DNA from: Dichetophora obliterata
Lineage: Eukaryota; Arthropoda; Insecta; Diptera; Sciomyzidae
Assembly (NCBI GenBank): GCA_963920525.1
Contig: OY986437.1
Span: forward strand, 59,414,330 to 59,478,329
DNA length: 64,000 nucleotides
Direction of reading: 5' to 3'
Shown: positions 56,755 to 64,000 of the stretch, piece by piece
How the letters are laid out: every line of letters begins with the position of its first letter
Position numbering within the stretch: the stretch's first letter is position 1
Notes under the pieces: generated by a model
The model's input: only the letters and a program-made list of their open reading frames with translations
Told to the model about the DNA's origin: nothing
Database searches by the model: none
Program-made: the position numbers and the translations under genes

Positions 56755-58120
56755 ACTTTTTCAGGTTGGTTCGAATTTGTTTTAGAAGAATATTTCGGCT
56801 TTTTTGAGTTTTGAAAAAGTTTCCCCAGTTATGATCCTATAACTCCAAAAGTATTAATTTATTTTTCAAGTTTCATAAATATTTACAAATGAGACATTTA
56901 TACCTTTTATTAAAGCTTTTATTTATACCATTATTGGTACGATTTTTGTAGACATTTTCTGAATACTGCATTTGCAAAAGTGTTTAAAATATACCGTTTA
57001 TTTAACATTTCTCCGATATAAAAGTGCGCAAAAATATGACTTTGATATATAATTTGGTTTTATTTTTACTTTGTTGTTAAAAAAAATAGTTCAACGAAAA
57101 TATTAGGGTAAAAAGTATGATTGTAGCATGTTGGATATTTACGTATTTCGGTTTTAGTAAAAATACTCAGAATTACCTGCATCAAAGTCGACGTGGTGTG
57201 TTCGTACTAAACAAATTCTTCAGACTTTAAAAACACAATCATCATATATTTAACTAAAGATTTTGTTTACAAACAATGTTCTTAGCGTTTTTAGCTAAAT
57301 TTAAAAATCCCTAAACCGCAATTTTACGTTATAATAGGATTTGCAACACTTTAAACTCTTTGAAATAGGTAAAATAACAGAAATAACGTAAACAAAGATA
57401 CGTCAAAAATAAATCAAATCGAAACAATGAAATCTTTCCGCTGGTATAAATAACTAGCTGAAACACTGTGTGTTTCTGCCACACCCCCGTTGCCAAACCC
57501 CCATAGCATGCTATCAGTGAAACGGCACGAGTAAATTGTGGTTGAGTACCGAATTCCGAGGCTGTGCGGCCACCTATAACTCCAAAGCTATTCAATATCA
57601 AAAATTTCAGTTGTGTGGGAGGGGTAACGCCCATAAAATGTTATCAGTGAAACGTGTAAATTGTAGTCGAATACCAAATTCCTAGGCTATGCGTTGTTTA
57701 ACTCCAAAGAAATTCGATATCGCAAATTTGGGTGGTGTAGGAGGTGCCACGCCCCCTTTCCCAATGCCCATCACATGTTATCAGGGAAACGCTACTTGTG
57801 AATTGTGGTCAAATACCGAATTCTGAGGCTTTTTGAAATATAATTATAAAGCTATCCGATATCGCATATTTGGCCTGTATAGGAGGTAATTTTGAGTATT
57901 AATCATATTTTTTAAACTCTTTCACAAATGTAGTATATAGAAAATGTATACAAAAATCTTTAGATCAATACAAATGATATCTTAAATAAAAGATATAAAC
58001 GTGTTATTTGCAAACATGTATAAATTTTTGTAATGTGAAAAAATACTTTTGAAGTTATAGGATCATAACTGGGGACATATTTTTCAAAATCGATAAAAAT
58101 CTTTGAAAATTCTTCAATTC
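56755..58120. repeat. Inverted repeat enclosing a tandem array
   Basis: The left arm (about 56755-57010) and right arm (about 57895-58120) are diverged reverse complements. The clearest pair is 'ccccagttatgatcctataa' at about 56824 and its complement at about 58053. Between them lies the tandem array of 57475-57890. Confidence 0.65.
57475..57890. repeat. Tandem repeat, three units of about 130-138 bp
   Basis: 'atgctatcagtgaaacg' (57508), 'atgttatcagtgaaacg' (57637) and 'atgttatcagggaaacg' (57775) mark the units. Each is followed by 'aataccgaattc'-like and 'aactccaaagctattc'-like blocks and a 'gtgtgggaggggtaacgcc'-like block. A similar 'gtatgggaggtgggcgtgg' motif occurs at 14845. Confidence 0.75.
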
Positions 58121-60103
58121 TTTTCGAATTGCATTCGTTCTATAATACTCATACAATTTAACACAAAGTCTATATTAATAAAACTTATTTTCTGGTTTGT
58201 TTTTTTGTTAAATTGACATTTATACAAATCTAAATGGCTTTACGGACTTCGCTCAATTGGAGTACACATATTGTGTGCATCCTAGATTAGATTGTAACAT
58301 ACTTAATTTTGATCACGCTCATTCCACCCATTTTCACTTACGTAAATTTTGATATTGAAAATCTTTCCTGAAAAATTTTTCGCAAATTAAATTTAAAAAA
58401 TGTCAGTAATTTTAATACCAAAAACATTCACATATCTTTAGAATTTCATAAAATGAGAACAAAACGACATGAAAATCATAACTTTGACTTTCGATGCAAA
58501 TATATATTCGCTGTTTTTAAATATATTTAATTAAAATTTTTTTTGATCAAAGTTTTAATAAAAGCACTTTACAAAAATAGTTTCAACTGTAGCGTTAGGT
58601 CAGTGAATATATTCTTTAATTTTTTTTCTTCAAAAACAGTCCAAAATATTGAATTTTTACTCAAAAAATGATAAAACAAATGTTTTTGTTGTATAAATAA
58701 GAACAATTGAAAATTGAATTTCTCAGTACTTTTCATATAGTAAAGCATGTGTTTGCAAAAATATAATAAAAATATATAAAAGTAGTTACATAAAAAATTT
58801 TTCCGCAAAAAAACAACTAAAAGAATATTGTTTACAACATTATTCCCGGCTAAGCTTCAACTGACGTAATCGCCCTTACAATAATATAACACTAAAAATG
58901 TAATGTGTCAAAAGGGCAAAAAAAACGAAGTCAACACACAAAATATACCTAGATTATGTCATCTTTATGATATTATATTTTTGAAATTATACAACAAAAA
59001 GATAAAAGATAATGAAAAAAATATAGTAACTTTAAATTATATAATGTTCGTAGGGTAGTTTAGTAAAAAAATTGCCTGTATTTTTTCAAGAAAAACCAAA
59101 TGAAATTCTGGTACATTTTGTTGGCAGCTACATTCAGACGTTTCTTGCATCAAATTTTTACATATCATTTCTATTGCTTTTCAATATTACGCTCACATTT
59201 GCTCACATTGTCGCTCACTTATTCTCTCGCTCTCAAAAGCTTTAAATCGTTCGCTTGCTGACTCTCATAAAGCTTTTATGTGGATTTATAATAAATCCAC
59301 ATTCAAATTTTACTGTGCCACTTGCTTGTATGGCGGTGGCACATCTTTCTAATATATTATCTGTGCTTTAACTTTCAAAAGTGGCAAATATCGTGTTTAA
59401 GGTGTTGAAGTTGTATGGGAGATGCACCACTTGCCTTATACCACTTATACTTGACTTTGATAACACTTTTGATGTTAATTTCAAGATCCTAGCTTTCATA
59501 TGTGTTAAGTTATTCGAATTTCTTATATATCGTTGTTAAGCGCTACATATTGCAAACTTTTTGCACTATATGCACAACAAAAAGCTATCTTAAAAGCTCA
59601 GTGTACAGCTTTTATAGCATTGATGTTCAAACGGGCACAAATGTGCAGATAAGCTTTTGTGATTTCACACGTATATAAAGCTCACGCATACAAAAAATCA
59701 CTACCGTTTGCTCTGGTATTTCAAGCGACTGCGCCGCTTAGTTCTGTCAATGCACTCAAAAAAATGTATGCATGAACTATAAAATATGTTCTTAATTAGA
59801 ATAGCAAATAAATTTTTCGTGATGGTAATTTTATTCAAAATGATTTCTGCTAATGTTCAAGTAAAATATTTTTTATAATGAATGTGTTTAATAAAGCGCA
59901 ATAATTGTTTTGCTACACATCATTAGTTAAATATTTAATTTTATTTCTAATTATTCTTATAATTAAAATAATATATTTATAACAACATATGTTATGATAA
60001 CATAGGACTCATTAAAAGAAATCTTATAATAACGTAAGATCCTTTACACAACAACAAAACAAAATATCATATCAGAGTAGTATATCAGAGTAGTCAGAAA
60101 AAG
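58121..60103. other. AT-rich non-coding stretch
   Basis: No gene recognised. At 59300-59460 there are short repeats of 'gtggcaaata'/'tgccactt'. Nothing else could be supported. Confidence 0.35.
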
Positions 60104-60543
60104 AAAAAAAAACCTACTTCAAAACCACTACAAAGTAAAAAATAATTTTGAATTATTTTTCACATTAATTCATGGTCAAATTTGATAATTTATTTATATA
60201 TATTATTAAATTGGATATCTTATAATAATATATTTTTTTTTTATTTTGTATTATGTATTATCATAAATATATTAATTTCTCCATGAATTAAAAACCTTTA
60301 AAGCCGGAACGTTTATTTTATAAAAGACTGATTATATAAGCGCCGACTTTAAAGGTTTTTTTTTTCATGGAGAAATGAATATATTTATGATAATAATATA
60401 AAACAGAAAAAAATTTTATTAATAAGATTTCCAATTTAATACTTTATATAAATAAATTATCAAATTTGACCATTAATTAATGTGCAAAGTAATGTAAAAT
60501 TATTTTTTACTCTGTAGTGGTTTTGAAGTTGGTTTTTTTTTGT
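60104..60543. repeat. 440-bp foldback with about 200-bp arms
   Basis: The arms 60104-60309 and 60341-60543 are reverse complements ('cctacttcaaaaccactac' versus 'gtagtggttttgaagttgg', and 'ccatgaattaaaaaccttta' versus 'taaaggttttttttttcatg'), with a loop of about 30 bp. A hairpin-type MITE or foldback. No ORF. Confidence 0.85.
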
Positions 60544-60612
60544 TAAAAAGTTTTTATTTCTTCCTTTTTAGAGATTATGATAACAATTTTTCCCATTTTT
60601 TAACGAACTTTC

Positions 60613-60900
60613 GTACCCTAGTGTCAGCATAAACTGAGAAAAAGTATTTTTCTTATATTGCCACGCCCTTTTGTCCAATAACGCCCACTTTCTTGTTCAT
60701 AAATTTTCATAATTATGCTTACCCCTGTATCTAATTTCAGTATCCTAGTGTCAATATTATTCGAGTGACGGCGTTTTTCTATTATTGCCACACCCTTTAT
60801 CGAATAACGCCCCCTTTTTTGAACATAAATTTTAATAATTGTGCCTACCCCTGTACAAAATTTCAGTACTCTAGTGTTAATATCTAATATCTCTATCTGT
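60613..60900. repeat. 127-bp tandem repeat, about 2.3 units
   Basis: 'gtaccctagtgtcag', 'gtatcctagtgtcaa' and 'gtactctagtgttaa' start at 60613, 60740 and 60867, exactly 127 bp apart. Each is followed by 'attgccacgccctttt'-like and 'aataacgcccactttcttg'-like blocks. Confidence 0.85.
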
Positions 60901-60954
60901 TGACAAAAAATTGTTTCCATCGGGCAAGTACTTTAGGAGTTATCGATGTACATA

Positions 60955-61043
60955 CATTTAAAAAAAAAAAAAAAAAAAACAATTAACCAGAGAACCTCCT
61001 CCTTTTTGTAGTCGGTTAAAAAAAAAAAAATACATTTTTAATA
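60955..61043. repeat. Poly(A) run and ggaggaggttctc-type motif
   Basis: A run of about 22 A precedes 'caattaaccagagaacctcc' and 'tcctttttgtagtcggttaa', then another A-run. From memory, the complement (accgactnnaaaaaggagga) is a dispersed motif in many arthropod genomes. It may mark the end of the element that includes 60104-60900. Confidence 0.4.
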
Positions 61044-61100
61044 ATTTATATAATAGGTATGTTTCCAAAGTCGATTTTAGTAACTTGCATGCTGCTAGAA
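61044..61100. mobile_element. Left-end fragment of the MITE at 2160
   Basis: 'aataggtatgtttccaaagt' followed by 'cgattttagtaacttg' matches the left 45 bp of 2160-2310 with few changes. No right end follows, so it is a truncated copy. Confidence 0.5.
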
Positions 61101-61970
61101 CTGATGCATGTTGAAAAAAAAAAATAAGTCAGTTGATGTCCATGCGGGGAACATTGCAAGAATAGCGACAACTCGAATTCTTAATTTTTACGGATTATAT
61201 GGATTTTTACCTCCTAGGTAAATTCTTATTTGAAATAAAGGAGACATAACACAACATTTTCGTCAGAGCAGTACTCTGTTCCGCAGCGTGAAATTATCGC
61301 AACATGTTTTTGAGCAACATTTTTTCACGAAAATTTAATTGTACTGCCTATTTATTTTGAAGTGAAAGAGAGAGATCATATGAAATCTCCCAACATATTC
61401 TCCGAATCTCTCTGAGAAAGGTTGCCATCAATGTTGCCATGAAAAATAATTTTACAGCGTAACTTTTGCACTATGCTCGTCGGATTTCTCGTCGTATTTG
61501 TGAAACTCTGAAAACAAGAACTAAGAAATTTTCAGTCGCATTTTACAACAAAGAAGACAAATAAAATATTGCATTTTATTAGACGTATGATGAATATTTA
61601 AGGTTTATTTATTTAAATAAAGCACATTTTTTTCAAAAGTCAATTCAATAATCATTATAAATATTGAAAATATATTATAATAAATTACATTTTGAAAATA
61701 TTTTTGAACATACAAACGAGGAGTAAAAATCAAATTAAATACATTTGCAACACAGTTTGGTATAATGTAGATCTCTTAAATCGGTAAAAATGAAATTCAT
61801 AGAGCTATAATAGATAATTTTTTAATTTTAACTCTATATAAGTAAAGTTTTTGCTACAAGTAAATAACGAAAAAATATTGTTGTTTTAAGCCACCAAAAC
61901 CTAAAAAAAAAAAATTAAATTTTAGTGAAAAAAATATGTATAAAAAAATATAATTTTTTCGAAGTCATAT

Positions 61971-62252
61971 TTACATTGCTTTATTAAATTTGTTTATCAA
62001 TTCTTTATCAATTTCAAGACTAAAACAGTTAAAAGATTTCATGTGCACATAATCTTTTGTATGCAGAGTTCCTTCCATTGTGTATAACTCTAATCTATTG
62101 CGAACTTTAGTTTTATTAGTATTTATTGACTAAAAGTTCGCTCAACGTTAGCTGAGGAATTCGGTAAGCTCACGAATTCAAAAATAAATTTTCCCATTAT
62201 TGGAAATGCAGAAGTACCATCGCATCTTTTAATTTTAAAGTTGCCATGAATT
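61971..62252 (-). pseudogene. hAT transposase C-terminal fragment
   Basis: The minus strand reads 'PIMGKFIFEFVSLPNSSANV' then 'ERTFSQ'. After a +1 shift it continues 'INTNKTKVRNRLELYTMEGT', 'LHTKDYVHMKSFNCFSLEID' and 'KELINKFNKAM', then a stop. The block 'SLPNSSANVERTFSxINxxKTKxRNRL' is the hATC dimerisation signature of one hAT group (distinct from the 10.9-kb copy, which has SERSFSALRRLKTYL). One frameshift and loss of everything upstream make it a relic. Confidence 0.8.
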
Positions 62253-62292
62253 TTATTATACTAATTTTGTTCTTTTCATATATATATATGTA

Positions 62293-63500
62293 AAGGGTGT
62301 TTTTTGCTGTTTTATTTTACCACCCATTTAACAGCTGATAGTTGCTTTTTGTTTAATTTGCTTTGAAATTTTATAATAAATCAACTTACACCAGAGCAAC
62401 GCGTAAAAATTGTGGAAATTTTTAATCAAAATAATGGTTCTGTTCGTCAAACTTATCGTGCACTTCGTCCATTTTATGGCGTACATAATCGTCCTTCAGA
62501 GCTGCTAATTCGAAGAACAATAGATCGTTTTCGGAAAACATTTAATGTTACTGATAATGTGCATCCCGTGAGATGCCGAACAGTGCGCACTGAAGAATCT
62601 ATAGCCGCTGTACAGGAAAGCATTGAAGATGATCCTAATCAATCAATTCGTCGCCGTTCTCAGCAACTGGGGTTGTGTCCTTTCACTTTATGGAAGATTT
62701 TACGAAAAGATCTTGGCTTAAAACCTTTCAAGATTCAACTTGTGCAGGAATTAAAGCCAAACGACCATCGTATGCGCCGCCAATTCGGCGAATGGGCTGA
62801 AGCACAAATTGATATAGATTTTGAATTTCCATGGAATTTGGAGTGAGGAGAATCCACAAGCTTTTATAGAAACACCATTGCATCCAAAGAAAATTACTGT
62901 TTGGTGCGCTTTATGGGCTGGCGGAGTCATTGGCCCATATGTCTTCAAAAAAGATGATGGTCAGAATGCTACTGTCAATGGTGAACGGTATAGAAACATG
63001 ATTCGAAGTTTTTTCATAGCTCAATTGACTCGCATTAATCTTGCTGATATGTGGTTCCAACAGGAAGGAGCTATATGCCACACAGCAGGCGCTACAATTG
63101 ATTTACTCAAGGAAACTTTTGACGAAAAAATAATTTCACGAAATGGCCTAATTAATTGGCCCCCAAGATTATGTGATTTAACCCCATAGGATTATTTTCT
63201 TTGGGGTTATGTAGTGTCACTTGTCTACGTCAATAAACCACAAACAATTCAACACCTGGAAATCAACATTTGAAGAGTTATCGGCGAGATACGGCCGTAA
63301 ATGCTGCGAAAAGTTTGTAAAAATTGGTGTTCCAGATTGCGCCTTGTACGCGCCAGCCGTGGCGGCCACTTGGCGGAAATCATATTTAGACATTTATTTC
63401 ATAAAATTTTCTATCCAATAAAGATCGTTTCATTGATATTAAAAATATATAACTGTTTTATTATGATCTAAACTTGTATCACTCTATAAAAAACACCCTT
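62293..63500 (+). mobile_element. Mariner element (DD41D, rosa-like), defective
   Basis: Termini are aagggtgttttttg and, inverted, aaaaaacaccctt, with TA on both sides (62291-62292, 63501-63502). It is 1.2 kb, a normal mariner size. It holds a broken transposase at 62379-63420. It lies inside a decayed hAT, so it is the younger of the two. Confidence 0.85.
62379..63420 (+). pseudogene. DD41D mariner transposase, inactivated
   Basis: The reading frame opens without an ATG at the expected place ('NQLTPEQRVKIVEIFNQNNG') and continues through the HTH region to 'LKPNDHRMRRQFGEWAEAQ' and 'IDIDFEFPWN'. A deletion removes the first catalytic block (the usual FSDEAHF segment). The next frame resumes 'WSEENPQAFIETPLHPKKIT' and 'VWCALWAGGVIGPYVF', then 'MWFQQEGAICHTAGATIDLL', 'NWPPRLCDLTP' and, after a stop, 'DYFLWGYV'. 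Counting from the second catalytic position (here Glu instead of Asp) to the final Asp of DYF gives 41 residues. That points to the DD41D group, first described as rosa from Ceratitis rosa. At least one deletion, one missense change and stops disable it. Confidence 0.85.
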
Positions 63501-64000
63501 TATATAAAAATAGATAAAATCGGACATCGGATCTACTTTTTCTGAAATCGTAACATTTTTAAGAATTTTGATTAAATATTGGAACGTCGGATTCAAGTAT
63601 TAAAATCGTAACATATCCGGTATATCGGACCATATGGCAACGCTGGTTGCCATAGAAATTCCTCGCAACAAACTTTAAGTCAGAAATTTCACGCAAAAAA
63701 TAAATAGATGTTGCCAGCGATTCACGTAAACGAACAGAGTACTAGGCTTTACGAAGAATATTTGTTGAGAAACAATTTTTTTAAATCACATGAAAAAAAA
63801 AATAAAATTTGAAAATATTTCGGGCATGATACGAGAAAGATTTTTACCCCATCTTTGGAATGCATATAATTTTCTTATGTGTACATTTAAGGTTAAGGTT
63901 ACATTTTCTTTATGTGCATTATAGACTTTTTTATGACTTTTCCCCCTAGAACAAATCCTGCGGATGCCCTTGGATATAGATGTTAATATTTCTATTGCTT

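Larger units (their letters stand above)
61265..63745. mobile_element. Decayed hAT-like element carrying a nested mariner
   Basis: 'agtactctgttccgcagcgt' near 61270 and 'acgtaaacgaacagagtact' near 63743 are inverted. Both flanks also share scattered 'gcaaca' and 'ttgccat' motifs. The left end can be read CAGAGCAGTACT, a hAT-like start, but no 8-bp duplication was found. A hAT transposase C-terminus lies inside (61971-62252), and a mariner has inserted (62293-63500). Confidence 0.45.

Noticed and set aside
56310..60900. CRISPR array
   Set aside because: Repeats are tandem or inverted without unique spacers of uniform length, and the genome is eukaryotic.

Overview
This is a TE-dominated, AT-rich stretch of an insect nuclear genome. 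The two host genes have short spliced exons. There is no prokaryotic signature, and nearly everything else is transposon debris. The mix of elements (Jockey-clade LINEs, S-like Tc1, a DD41D 'rosa'-type mariner, several hAT families, many foldback/MITE elements) and the gene content fit a higher fly (Brachycera). A tephritid fruit fly is my best guess, but that is inference.

Only two host genes are supported, both on the minus strand. (1) A short-chain dehydrogenase/reductase (DHRS11/farnesol-dehydrogenase-like): exon 1 at 5819-6391, exon 2 at 2711-2884, with a 2.9-kb intron loaded with repeats; 248 aa. (2) Axonemal dynein light chain 1 (DNAL1): exons 20723-20874, 20525-20636 and 20456-20151; 189 aa, apparently complete. 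A weak 100-aa ORF at 39076-39378 is the only other candidate.

Layout. 1-2.3 kb: broken S-like Tc1 element and a MITE. 2.7-6.4 kb: SDR gene with foldback repeats and a MITE in its intron. 6.6-7.7 kb: one TA-flanked element nested in another. 8.2-9.4 kb: mariner relic and degenerate tandem repeats. 10.6-12.4 kb: hAT element with clean 8-bp target duplication and a decayed transposase. 12.6-18.75 kb: two large non-coding hAT-like elements head to tail, with three copies of one 8-bp target sequence. 18.9-20 kb: Tc1 relic. 20.15-20.87 kb: DNAL1. 22.2-25.4 kb: a 3.2-kb, nearly perfect palindromic element. 27.8-31.9 kb: one LINE inserted in another. 32.9-38.1 kb: a full-length Jockey-clade LINE with both ORFs intact. 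40.1-41.9 kb: LINE relic split by a 660-bp element with a CAG duplication. 43.1-46.3 kb: minus-strand LINE. 46.4-47.4 kb: palindromic satellite-like block. 49.3-51.8 kb: long-TIR element with a TTAA-flanked element inside one arm. 53.8-54.1 kb: short deletion derivative of the 10.6-kb hAT. 54.5-61 kb: minisatellites and foldbacks. 61.3-63.7 kb: decayed hAT carrying a broken DD41D mariner.

The genes form no operon or pathway. The window is best read as a record of nested transposition around two small genes. The most unusual structures are the tandem hAT pair (12.6-18.75 kb), the young 3.2-kb palindrome (22.2-25.4 kb) and the nested long-TIR/TTAA pair (49.3-51.8 kb). All boundaries and splice sites were read by eye. 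Identities are visual impressions, not computed values.
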